Origin: Campylobacterales bacterium
Lineage (GTDB): Bacteria; Campylobacterota; Campylobacteria; Campylobacterales; QNZT01
Assembly (NCBI GenBank): GCA_027081495.1
Contig: JALWKJ010000059.1
Coordinates: 1 to 6,312, forward strand
DNA: 6,312 nucleotides
Direction of reading: 5' to 3'
The notes under the pieces were generated by a model. It was not told the DNA's origin and made no database searches. It was given only the letters and a program-made list of their open reading frames with translations. Below are positions 1 through 6,107 of the stretch, piece by piece. How positions within the stretch are numbered: the stretch's first letter is position 1; every line of letters begins with the position of its first letter. The position numbers and the translations under genes were made by a program.

Positions 1-85
1 ATTAGGTCTTCTTGTCGTTGTTTTCATACTTTTGTTAAGTGCAAAAATAGATATAAAAGATAAATCTTTAAAGCTTGTAAAATAA
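1..85 (+). CDS. C-terminal end of a probable membrane protein (5'-truncated)
   Basis: An open frame enters from the left edge (first full codon at 2) and gives 27 codons before TAA at 83-85. The visible part starts with a hydrophobic run (LGLLVVVFILLLSA) that could be the last membrane-spanning helix. It is followed by a short lysine-rich tail (KIDIKDKSLKLVK), which by the positive-inside rule would lie in the cytoplasm. Nothing in this tail identifies a family. The gene converges with the methyltransferase gene on the other strand and overlaps its last 18 bp (68-85). No terminator hairpin is visible at this junction. I am fairly confident of the frame because it is hydrophobic-then-charged and closes cleanly, but the function is unknown. 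Confidence 0.55.
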   Translation, partial: LGLLVVVFILLLSAKIDIKDKSLKLVK

Positions 86-763
86 AACTTTAGCGCCGTT
101 TTTAAACTCTTTTTTCGTTACGATCTCAAACACTTCATCCAACTCTTTTGACGCCGTAGGATTGACATATATAAGATAACAGGAATCTATAAAGCTCTCT
201 TTTGCTTTCAAAATATTTTTGACCACTTTTCTCATAACCGTCCTATCAAAAGGATTAAACAAAAATATTACCGTCGTATCTCTTGGAGGAAAATACTCCG
301 TGGCGTCTTTATTTATAGATACGACCCCGTTTATAGCCAGTTTTTTTATATTTTTTTGCGCTATTTCGTGAAGTTCCTTCGCAAATTCCACTCCGAGGGA
401 TCTTTTAAACCCAAACTCTTTCGCAAAAATGATAGCGGCTCCCTTGCCGCTTCCTATATCTACAAATCTCTCTTTTTTAAACTCTTCGCCCGCTTCGCTT
501 TGTAGTATCTCAAACAACTCAAAAAGAAAATCTTTCGAGGTAGAAACGAGCGCGGTAGCGTTTTTGGCATGATCGCCGACTATATTTAGATCATGAAGAT
601 TTTGAAGAGAAAAATCAACGCCTATGATATAATAATAAAATCTTCGAAAAATCTTTTTTGTCGTCAATCCGACGCCGTTTTGCTTCAGCGAATCGATAAA
701 CTCTTTAAATCTATAAGAGATACTCTTTCTATGGGAAACATCGGCATTCGTATATGTTGGCAT
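68..763 (-). CDS. class I SAM-dependent methyltransferase, substrate unknown
   Basis: The 231-residue product has the Rossmann-fold methyltransferase core. Residues 101-108 (VDIGSGKG) form the glycine-rich SAM-binding motif I. E126 in 'LGVEFAKEL' is the acidic residue expected at the end of strand 2 that contacts the ribose, and D153 falls near the motif after strand 3. 'FLFNPFD' (168-173) ends the strand-4 motif and resembles the N-P-x-[FY]-type catalytic loops. Residues 1-70 form an N-terminal extension rich in basic and aromatic residues that may hold the substrate-recognition part. There is no signal peptide, so the protein is cytoplasmic. The ATG lies one base after the uvrA stop, with GAAG (771-774) and GGAG (776-779) upstream inside uvrA, so it is probably translated by coupling to uvrA. 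The substrate could be protein, RNA or a small molecule; the sequence does not decide. Membership of the methyltransferase superfamily is well supported, the specific role is not. Confidence 0.85.
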   Translation of the reverse strand: MPTYTNADVSHRKSISYRFKEFIDSLKQNGVGLTTKKIFRRFYYYIIGVDFSLQNLHDLNIVGDHAKNATALVSTSKDFLFELFEILQSEAGEEFKKERFVDIGSGKGAAIIFAKEFGFKRSLGVEFAKELHEIAQKNIKKLAINGVVSINKDATEYFPPRDTTVIFLFNPFDRTVMRKVVKNILKAKESFIDSCYLIYVNPTASKELDEVFEIVTKKEFKNGAKVLFYKL

Positions 764-764
764 A

Positions 765-3584
765 TTAAATCTTCACTCCAAGCTCTTTTGCAAGAAATTT
801 ACCCGTATATGAGCCGCTCTTTTTTGCGTTTTTCGCCACCTCTTCGGGTGTGCCGCTATCTACTATAAGCCCTCCTTTACTTCCTCCCTCAGGTCCCATA
901 TCTATGATAAAATCAGCATTTTTAACTATATCCAGATTATGCTCTATAACCAAAACGGAATTTCCCAGATCGCTTAAATGATGCAGCACTTTTACGAGTC
1001 TGTCAACATCCGCAAAATGTAGTCCGGTCGTGGGCTCGTCGAGAATATAAAGCGTATTTCCCGTATCGCTTTTGCTTAACTCTTTTGCGAGTTTGATTCT
1101 CTGGGCTTCACCTCCGCTTAGAGTAGTCGCGTTTTGCCCTAAAGTTATATATCCGAGTCCGACATCCTGAAGAGTCTTTAGTTTTTGATTGATTTTAGGC
1201 ACCGCTTTGAAAAACTCCATCGCTTCATCTACGCTCATGTTAAGAACTTCGGAGATATTTTTGCCTTTATAAAAAACTTCAAGCGTCTGGGCGTTATATC
1301 TTTTACCCCCGCATGCGTCGCACTTTACCTGAATATCGGGCAAAAAGTGCATCTCGATCTTTATCTCTCCCTCGCCTTGACACTTCTCGCATCGCCCGCC
1401 TTTTACATTAAACGAAAAGCGACCTATCTTATAACCTCTTAACTGCGCCTCTTTGGTCTTTGCAAAAAGAGTTCTTATCTCATCCATCACACCCGTATAT
1501 GTCGCCGGATTACTTCTTGGGGTTCTGCCTATGGGACTTTGATCAAGATATATCACTTTATCGAGCTGATCCAACCCTATGCACTCTACACCCTCGACTT
1601 TTTTTACCTTTTTACTTCTATTTAAAAGCTCTTTTGCGACCGGCAAAAGCGTTTGAAGTATCAAAGAACTCTTTCCGCTGCCGCTGACTCCGGTTACCGC
1701 GACCAGATTTGAAAGAGGAATTTTTACATCTAGATTTTTTATATTATTTAAAGTGACATTTTTTACCTCTATCCATCTCTTTTGCGCTCTTCTTTTAAAA
1801 TATTCGATCTTTTTCCTGCCAAAAAGATAATCGGCGGTTAAAGTTTTAGCGCTTTTAAGCTCTTTTAACGAACCGTTAAATATCACCTCTCCGCCGCCTT
1901 TTCCGGCGCCCGGACCTATATCTACGATAAAATCCGCCGACTCGATAGTCTCTTTGTCATGTTCTACGACAATAACGGAGTTTCCTTTTTGCCGTAGATT
2001 TTTTAAAGTTTTTATAAGCTTTAGCGTATCTCTTTCATGAAGTCCGATACTCGGTTCATCGAGCACATACATAACTCCCGTAAGTCCGCTTCCTATTTGT
2101 GAAGCTATTCGAATTCTCTGCGCTTCGCCGCCGCTGATGGTTCTAGCGTCTCTGCCCAAAGAGAGATATCCAAGCCCCACATCGTAAAGAAAGAAGAGCC
2201 GCTCGTTTATCTCTTTTAGTATCGACGAGGCTATGAGCTTTTGCGAAGAAGTCAAATAGTCGAAATTTTTTTCATCGGCAAAAAAAGCGTAACTCTCCTC
2301 TATGGGCATTTGCAAGATATCTGATATCGCTTTGTTTGCTACTTTAACCGCCAAAGAGCGTTTTGAGAGTCTATTGCCGCCGCAATTATCGCATACTTTT
2401 TCGGTCATATACTCGCCAAGCTCTTTTTCGTCTTTTAACATATCATGAGCTATTTTTATCACTCCGGTAAACGGGCGGACCACTTTATGTCTCTTCCATG
2501 TAAACGAAGAACTCTCCACGCCCCCGTGCAATATGGCTTTTTGATGGTGGGAGGGCAGCTCTTCAAAAGCGACATTGGTATCTATTCCCGCCGCTTCGCA
2601 AAAACCGAGCATCAACTTGAAATAATATCCCTTGTTAAATCCGTACAAAAGTTTTACCGCGCCGTTTTGGATACTAAGATGAGGATCTATCACTTTTTTA
2701 AGATCAAGCGCATACCTTATGCCAAGACCGTCGCACACTTCGCAAGCCCCTTTGGGGGAGTTAAAAGAGAACGATAAAGGCTCAAGAGGATCAAAAGAGA
2801 TTTTACAATCAAAACAGGCGAAATGTTCGCTATAATGTATATAGTCGCTATCAAGATCCAACTCTTTGGCGTTTAAAATCTCGATCTCCAATTCACCGTA
2901 ACTCTCTTTTAAAGCTTTTTCGACTCCTTCCGCAACTCTTTGTCTGTTATCTTCTTTTATGACGACTCGATCTATAACCACTTTAATGGTATGTTTTTTT
3001 GTTTTGCTAAGCTCTATCTCTTCATCGAGTCTAACCATAACGCCGTCTATCATAGCTCTTACATACCCTTTTGCTACAAGCGACTCTAAAAGATCCGAAA
3101 AAGCGCCCTTTTTTTCTCTTACCAAAGGCGCGCTCATGACTATCTTCGCGCCCTCGGGCAATTTTTGCACCTGTTCTATGATATCCGCCGCGCTCATTTG
3201 GGAAATCGGTTTGCCGCATTGATGACAATGCTGTTTGCCCACTCTTGCGTAAAGCAATCTAAGATAATCGTATATCTCGGTAATCGTACCGACCGTGGAT
3301 CTTGGATTTTTTGAAGTGGTTTTTTGATCTATCGCGATTGCGGGAGTCAGCCCCTCTATTTTATCCACATCGGGTTTTCCTATACGATCAAGAAACTGCC
3401 TGGCATAAGAGGACAAAGACTCTATATATCTTCTCTGCCCTTCCGCATAAAGAGTATCAAAAGCGAGAGTACTCTTTCCGCTTCCGCTTATCCCCGTAAT
3501 AACGACTAGAGAATTTTTCGGTATCTCAAGATTTATATCTTTTAGATTATGTTCTCTAGCGCCAAAAACTTTTATTTTGTCCAT
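765..3584 (-). CDS. uvrA: UvrA, excinuclease ABC subunit A (nucleotide excision repair)
   Basis: UvrA is the damage-sensing ATPase of bacterial nucleotide excision repair. As a dimer it loads UvrB at bulky DNA lesions before UvrC incises. The 939 residues match the usual full length (about 940) and all landmarks are present. Walker A I is GISGSGKST (31-39). A Cys pair lies at 120/123, and the first large zinc module has C257, C260, C281 and C284. Signature I is SGGEAQR (484-490), Walker B I is VLDEP (507-511) and the switch histidine is H542. Walker A II is GVSGSGKSS (632-640). The DNA-binding zinc finger has C732, C735, C755 and C758 with 19 residues between the pairs. Signature II is SGGEAQRI (823-830), Walker B II is ILDEP (847-851) and the second switch histidine is H881. 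The ATG is preceded by AGAGGA (3589-3594), which lies in the last codons of the upstream permease gene one base away. No LexA-type operator was noticed, and Campylobacterota generally lack LexA. Confidence 0.98.
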   Translation of the reverse strand: MDKIKVFGAREHNLKDINLEIPKNSLVVITGISGSGKSTLAFDTLYAEGQRRYIESLSSYARQFLDRIGKPDVDKIEGLTPAIAIDQKTTSKNPRSTVGTITEIYDYLRLLYARVGKQHCHQCGKPISQMSAADIIEQVQKLPEGAKIVMSAPLVREKKGAFSDLLESLVAKGYVRAMIDGVMVRLDEEIELSKTKKHTIKVVIDRVVIKEDNRQRVAEGVEKALKESYGELEIEILNAKELDLDSDYIHYSEHFACFDCKISFDPLEPLSFSFNSPKGACEVCDGLGIRYALDLKKVIDPHLSIQNGAVKLLYGFNKGYYFKLMLGFCEAAGIDTNVAFEELPSHHQKAILHGGVESSSFTWKRHKVVRPFTGVIKIAHDMLKDEKELGEYMTEKVCDNCGGNRLSKRSLAVKVANKAISDILQMPIEESYAFFADEKNFDYLTSSQKLIASSILKEINERLFFLYDVGLGYLSLGRDARTISGGEAQRIRIASQIGSGLTGVMYVLDEPSIGLHERDTLKLIKTLKNLRQKGNSVIVVEHDKETIESADFIVDIGPGAGKGGGEVIFNGSLKELKSAKTLTADYLFGRKKIEYFKRRAQKRWIEVKNVTLNNIKNLDVKIPLSNLVAVTGVSGSGKSSLILQTLLPVAKELLNRSKKVKKVEGVECIGLDQLDKVIYLDQSPIGRTPRSNPATYTGVMDEIRTLFAKTKEAQLRGYKIGRFSFNVKGGRCEKCQGEGEIKIEMHFLPDIQVKCDACGGKRYNAQTLEVFYKGKNISEVLNMSVDEAMEFFKAVPKINQKLKTLQDVGLGYITLGQNATTLSGGEAQRIKLAKELSKSDTGNTLYILDEPTTGLHFADVDRLVKVLHHLSDLGNSVLVIEHNLDIVKNADFIIDMGPEGGSKGGLIVDSGTPEEVAKNAKKSGSYTGKFLAKELGVKI

Positions 3585-3585
3585 T

Positions 3586-4329
3586 TTATCCTCTTATCAC
3601 TCTATTGAAAATCATCGCCAATATAACGAAATTTAGTATCAAAATCAAATTTTTATGCCTTTTTGGGTTGATCTTGTGAGCTAAATGTATCCCGATAAAA
3701 ACACCCGCTAGCGAGCTAACTCCGATCAATACGCCATGAAAATAATCGATATAACCGAAACTCCCTATGCTGATAACCCCGGCTATAGATGAAAATACTA
3801 CAAAAAACAGAGCCGCCGAAACCGCCTCTTTTATATGAAAATGTAAAATTCCCACCATTATCGGCGTCAAAAGCAGCGCTCCGCCTATTCCCACGCTAGT
3901 CGCCAGAACACCTATTAGCGCGCCTATCACAAAAAAAAGCCCCCTGTTTATTATCGGTTTTTTTTCACTAACGGCCGGCGCGTGAAAAAAACGAAAAATC
4001 GCAAATATCACTATAAACAAAAAACATAGCGTAAGAGTCTGCGACGAAACGCTATGTACGATAAAACCGCTTGCAAGCGCCCCCGCAAAACCGCCAAACC
4101 CGAAAAAGACGGTAGTGGAAATTTTCAAAGAGTTTTTTTTAAAATTTAAATACGAACCAAAAAGCGAACTAAAAGCCATCTGCACTACCGAGATTCCTAT
4201 CGCGTCTTTTATATCAAAGCCCAGATATAGAAGTATCGGTATCAAAATCGTACCGCCGCCCACGCCGAAAAACCCGGAAATCGCACCTGTAAAAATACCG
4301 ACAAAAATCAACGATAACTCTAAAAACAC
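3586..4329 (-). CDS. TauE/SafE family membrane permease (putative sulfite/anion exporter)
   Basis: This is a multi-pass inner-membrane protein of the TauE/SafE (DUF81) family, whose studied members move sulfite, sulfoacetate or related organosulfur anions. Counting from the GTG, the two inverted-repeat halves each carry the family's glycine motif: GFFGVGGGT near residues 19-27 and SVGIGGALLLTP near 145-156. Hydrophobic segments indicate about seven to eight membrane helices, separated by a basic loop (NFKKNSLK) and a polar mid-loop (APAVSEKKPIINR). The frame stays open up to an ATG at 4422, but that start would overlap the divergent fliN gene and has no suitable ribosome site. I prefer GTG at 4329 (247 aa), because AAAAGG lies 7 nt upstream; ATG at 4335 (249 aa) has the same AAAAGG only 1 nt away. 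The stop is one base before uvrA, so it is probably the first gene of the safE-like/uvrA/methyltransferase operon. The substrate is not predictable. Confidence 0.88.
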   Translation of the reverse strand: MFLELSLIFVGIFTGAISGFFGVGGGTILIPILLYLGFDIKDAIGISVVQMAFSSLFGSYLNFKKNSLKISTTVFFGFGGFAGALASGFIVHSVSSQTLTLCFLFIVIFAIFRFFHAPAVSEKKPIINRGLFFVIGALIGVLATSVGIGGALLLTPIMVGILHFHIKEAVSAALFFVVFSSIAGVISIGSFGYIDYFHGVLIGVSSLAGVFIGIHLAHKINPKRHKNLILILNFVILAMIFNRVIRG

Positions 4330-4336
4330 ATGCATG

Positions 4337-4342
4337 CCTTTT
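4337..4342 (-). promoter_or_regulatory. ribosome binding site of the TauE/SafE gene (decides start)
   Basis: On the minus strand AAAAGG is followed by 7 nt (CATGCAT) and then GTG at 4329-4327. The same element is only 1 nt from the in-frame ATG at 4335-4333. Normal Shine-Dalgarno spacing therefore points to the GTG start two codons inside the ATG. The protein differs by only two residues. Confidence 0.6.
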
Positions 4343-4355
4343 GAAAAATAGGTCG

Positions 4356-4361
4356 ATTTTA
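4356..4361 (-). promoter_or_regulatory. possible -10 element for the TauE/SafE-uvrA-methyltransferase operon
   Basis: TAAAAT on the minus strand matches five of six bases of the TATAAT consensus and would put transcription start about 20 nt before the GTG at 4329. No convincing -35 hexamer is visible at 16-18 nt upstream, which is common for Campylobacterota sigma-70 promoters. The element overlaps the -35 of the divergent fliN promoter (4358-4363), so the two directions could compete. Another candidate is TATATT, read on the minus strand across the fliN -10 region. Weak evidence. Confidence 0.3.
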
Positions 4362-4386
4362 CATAAAAGCCACTTAAAGGTATAAT
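4358..4386 (+). promoter_or_regulatory. sigma-70-type promoter of fliN-fliO
   Basis: TTTACA (4358-4363) matches five of six bases of the -35 consensus. It is followed by exactly 17 nt and a perfect TATAAT -10 (4381-4386). With the usual 6-8 nt from the end of the -10 to the start site, transcription would begin at about 4392-4394, that is on the fliN ATG (4393). It does not resemble the sigma-54 (GG-N10-GC) or FliA-type elements that drive many late flagellar genes in this group. The match is seen in the sequence; activity is inferred. Confidence 0.7.
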
Positions 4387-4392
4387 ATACTC

Positions 4393-4695
4393 ATGAGAGA
4401 AGAAAATAAAACTAAAAATCATCCCGTAAACTATGATAAACTCATTGATATATCGGTAACTTTGGTAACCGAACTAGGATCGACGATGGTAAGCGTCGAA
4501 GATTATCTAAAACTAAAAAAAGGCTCGGTTATAGATCTTGGAAAACCCGCGGGCGAAAGCGTCGAACTTTATGTAAATAAAAAAATAGTCGGTAAAGGCG
4601 AAGTAATGGTTTATGAAGACAACCTTGCCATAAGAATAAACGAAATCCTAGATTCCGATTCGATCATCCAATACTTCAAAAGAGAGAGACAGTGA
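4393..4695 (+). CDS. fliN: FliN, flagellar motor switch (C-ring) protein
   Basis: FliN forms the base of the cytoplasmic C-ring of the flagellar motor with FliM, takes part in rotation switching and docks export substrates. The 100-residue product is nearly all one SpoA/FliN C-terminal domain (about residues 15-88). It has the characteristic blocks ELGSTMVSVEDYLKLKKGSV, IDLGKPAGESVELYVN, then VGKGEVMVYEDNLAIRINEI, and lines up well with E. coli FliN in memory. It lacks the longer N-terminal extension of E. coli FliN, as is usual in Campylobacterota, where a separate FliY is also normally present. An in-frame TAA at 4375-4377 blocks any start further upstream and no suitable start lies before the domain, so ATG 4393 is well fixed. 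The only Shine-Dalgarno-like match, AAAGG (4376-4380), is 12 nt away and lies upstream of the predicted transcription start. The stop overlaps the fliO start. Confidence 0.93.
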   Translation: MREENKTKNHPVNYDKLIDISVTLVTELGSTMVSVEDYLKLKKGSVIDLGKPAGESVELYVNKKIVGKGEVMVYEDNLAIRINEILDSDSIIQYFKRERQ

Positions 4696-5432
4696 CAAAA
4701 GTTTTTCTTTTGCTTCTTCTCTCGACTACTCTCTTTGCGACTGATCTTATAAAATACAACATTTACAAAAGTCCGCAAAAGATAGACCTCATGCTCACTT
4801 TCAACACTCCCTACCCCGGCAAAATATCAAAATCCGCGACAAGCGAGAGTACGATTTTAGCGCTAGAGGGCGTAAACTTTTCCCAAAAAAAGATAACAAA
4901 AAAGATCGATTCCTCTTTGCTTGAATCTTTGACGATTGCGTCTATGAAAGATAAAATCCTTATAGAGTTAAAACCGAAAGAGAAAATTACGGTCGAGGCT
5001 TCAAAAACGATCGACAGTACCGGTCTTAGAATCAGAATAGAGAAAAAAGCTCAAAACGATCTCTTGACGCCGATCGCGCAAAAGAGAGATTATCCCTTAA
5101 AAGAGTATGATTTTGGAGCCTCTTTTTTGAAAATTTTACTAGCTCTTGGGATATTGATCGCCGTTTTGTGGCTTTTAAAAAAATGGCTCGATAAAAAATC
5201 TTCAGGCTGGCTCTTTGGCGAACAAAACAACGAACAGAAGATAAAAATCATCTCTCAAAGAGCGATAGACATGAAAAACAGAGTTGTACTGATAGGTTTT
5301 GAAGATAAAAGATATCTCGTTATACTAGGTGAAAACAATCTTCTTCTCGACTCTTTTAACGATGACGAGGCGTTTGAATCGCTGCTTCAAAAAAACGATA
5401 AAAAACTGGGAGATTATCTAAAAAACCGATAA
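4692..5432 (+). CDS. fliO: FliO, flagellar export-gate assembly protein with periplasmic N-terminal domain
   Basis: FliO helps assemble the FliP core of the flagellar type III export gate. The 246-residue product begins with a signal peptide (residues 1-16, MTKVFLLLLLSTTLFA, then TD). A predicted periplasmic region (17-140) is rich in beta-strand-like segments and recalls AMIN-type domains. One transmembrane helix follows (about 144-163, LKILLALGILIAVLWLL), then a basic cytoplasmic stretch (KKWLDKK) and the FliO core. That core contains IKIISQRAIDMKNRVVLIGF and DKRYLVILGENNLLLDSF (185-222). The overall arrangement matches the long FliO forms of Helicobacter and Campylobacter rather than the short E. 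coli protein. The start is GTG at 4692 within the GTGA overlap with the fliN stop, with AGAGAG just upstream, so translation is probably coupled. No terminator hairpin with a T tract is seen in the 45 bp to the next gene's end. Confidence 0.85.
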   Translation: MTKVFLLLLLSTTLFATDLIKYNIYKSPQKIDLMLTFNTPYPGKISKSATSESTILALEGVNFSQKKITKKIDSSLLESLTIASMKDKILIELKPKEKITVEASKTIDSTGLRIRIEKKAQNDLLTPIAQKRDYPLKEYDFGASFLKILLALGILIAVLWLLKKWLDKKSSGWLFGEQNNEQKIKIISQRAIDMKNRVVLIGFEDKRYLVILGENNLLLDSFNDDEAFESLLQKNDKKLGDYLKNR

Positions 5433-5477
5433 TTCCCGAAACTTGGAAATAGAGTCCTCTACTATCGATAAGAGTAT

Positions 5478-5987
5478 TTAGGGTATAACCGTTACATTTA
5501 TCTCTTTGTTCGTAACCGCTCCGTTTGCATCCGTTTCACTGACTATAAGATTATATACATTATCGGCGTTAGCGTCTTTTGGATTGTCATAAGGAGTTCT
5601 TACGGTAAATTGAACTTCTCCGGTTTTATTAAAAACATAAAATTTGCTTTTATCCTCTCCTCCGACTTTTGAATATGTCATATTTTTGTCGTTATTTGGA
5701 TCCAAATCGATTACTTGATATCTGCTGCCGAGATTTTGCGGAATCTCCACCATTATCGAAGAGCCTACCACCGTTATCTTCGTTTTAGCGTTGCTGCCGC
5801 CCGGATTAGTGTTGTTCGTCGTATTTGTATTGTCGCTCGAACCTCCCGCATCGTTACCGCCTAACTGACCGACCGCCGAAGCGTTATTGTCGCTCTTACT
5901 ATCTCCTCCGCCTCCGCAGCCCGTAAAAAGTACCGTTACCGCCACCAATGAAGTAAAAAATATATTCCTAAATTCATTTTTTTTCAT
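5478..5987 (-). CDS. small lipoprotein with a cadherin-like domain
   Basis: The 169-residue product has a lipoprotein signal: basic start MKKNEFRN, hydrophobic core, then FTG-C with the lipidated cysteine at 24. The -3 position is F rather than the usual L. After the cysteine come GGGG and a flexible Gly/Ser/Asn/Thr/Asp-rich linker (about 25-68) that would hold the folded part away from the membrane. Residues 70-169 look like one cadherin-like beta-sandwich. The blocks are FYVFNKTGEVQF, the loop TPYDNPKDANADN, then YNLIVSETDANG and the closing strand INVTVIP. These resemble the calcium-binding cadherin repeat pattern (x-F-x-[DN]-x-x-T-G-x-[IVL] and D-x-D-N-x-Y-x-[IV]). It is probably anchored in the outer membrane facing the periplasm or the surface. 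The ATG is preceded by AAGGA (5997-6001) at 9 nt. The gene converges with fliO. The biological role is unknown; calcium-dependent adhesion or envelope binding is an inference from the fold only. Confidence 0.8.
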   Translation of the reverse strand: MKKNEFRNIFFTSLVAVTVLFTGCGGGGDSKSDNNASAVGQLGGNDAGGSSDNTNTTNNTNPGGSNAKTKITVVGSSIMVEIPQNLGSRYQVIDLDPNNDKNMTYSKVGGEDKSKFYVFNKTGEVQFTVRTPYDNPKDANADNVYNLIVSETDANGAVTNKEINVTVIP

Positions 5988-6013
5988 ACTATATTTTCCT
6001 TATGTCAAAGTTT

Positions 6014-6041
6014 TTTATAATGTTAGCATTTTTTTATTTAA
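6014..6041 (-). promoter_or_regulatory. possible promoter of the lipoprotein gene
   Basis: On the minus strand TATAAA (6014-6019) lies 16 nt after TTAAAT (6036-6041) and about 26 nt before the lipoprotein ATG, leaving room for a short leader with the AAGGA ribosome site. The -35 match is poor, but the spacing and AT-rich upstream run of A residues fit Campylobacterota sigma-70 promoters. A TTGACA closer to the gene (6004-6009, minus strand) has no room for its own -10. Confidence 0.35.
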
Positions 6042-6048
6042 CATGTCT

Positions 6049-6078
6049 TTGAAATAGAAATTAAATCGATATTATTAT
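6049..6078 (+). promoter_or_regulatory. possible plus-strand promoter upstream of a 17-codon frame
   Basis: TTGAAA (6049-6054) and TATTAT (6073-6078) are each one base off consensus and are separated by 18 nt. The start site would fall near 6085, followed by a short leader with AAGAGA (about 6097-6102) before the ATG at 6108. The region is very AT-rich, so chance matches are likely. Confidence 0.35.
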
Positions 6079-6107
6079 ATTAAATTTGAAGAAATTAAGA
6101 GAATATT

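Noticed and set aside
593..868. 91-codon plus-strand open frame spanning the uvrA/methyltransferase junction
   Set aside because: It is antisense to two well-supported coding regions, and its product has no recognisable features.
2445..2777. 110-codon open frame on the plus strand
   Set aside because: It lies entirely antisense to uvrA, whose protein sequence is continuous and conserved here, and its translation has no recognisable domain. The same applies to plus-strand frames at 1185-1442, 1460-1687, 2959-3222 and 3302-3509, and to the alternative-frame minus-strand stretch 3031-3228.
4115..4351. 78-codon plus-strand open frame upstream of fliN
   Set aside because: It is antisense to the conserved first half of the TauE/SafE permease, including the GFFGVGGGT motif region, and ends before the fliN promoter. 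It is a shadow frame.
4376..4380. AAAGG as the fliN Shine-Dalgarno
   Set aside because: Its 12-nt distance from the ATG is too long for good pairing, and it lies upstream of the start site predicted from the TATAAT at 4381-4386. It is kept only as an alternative if a longer transcript exists.
4330..4422. A longer N-terminus for the permease starting at ATG 4422
   Set aside because: It would overlap the start of fliN and its promoter and has no ribosome site at normal spacing. It would also add a polar/aromatic stretch unlike the compact start of TauE/SafE proteins. The GTG at 4329 with AAAAGG at 7 nt fits better.
5433..5477. Bidirectional terminator between fliO and the lipoprotein gene
   Set aside because: Only a 4-5 bp stem (TAGAG/CTCTA) and the short palindrome TATCGATA are present, with no GC-rich stem or T tract.
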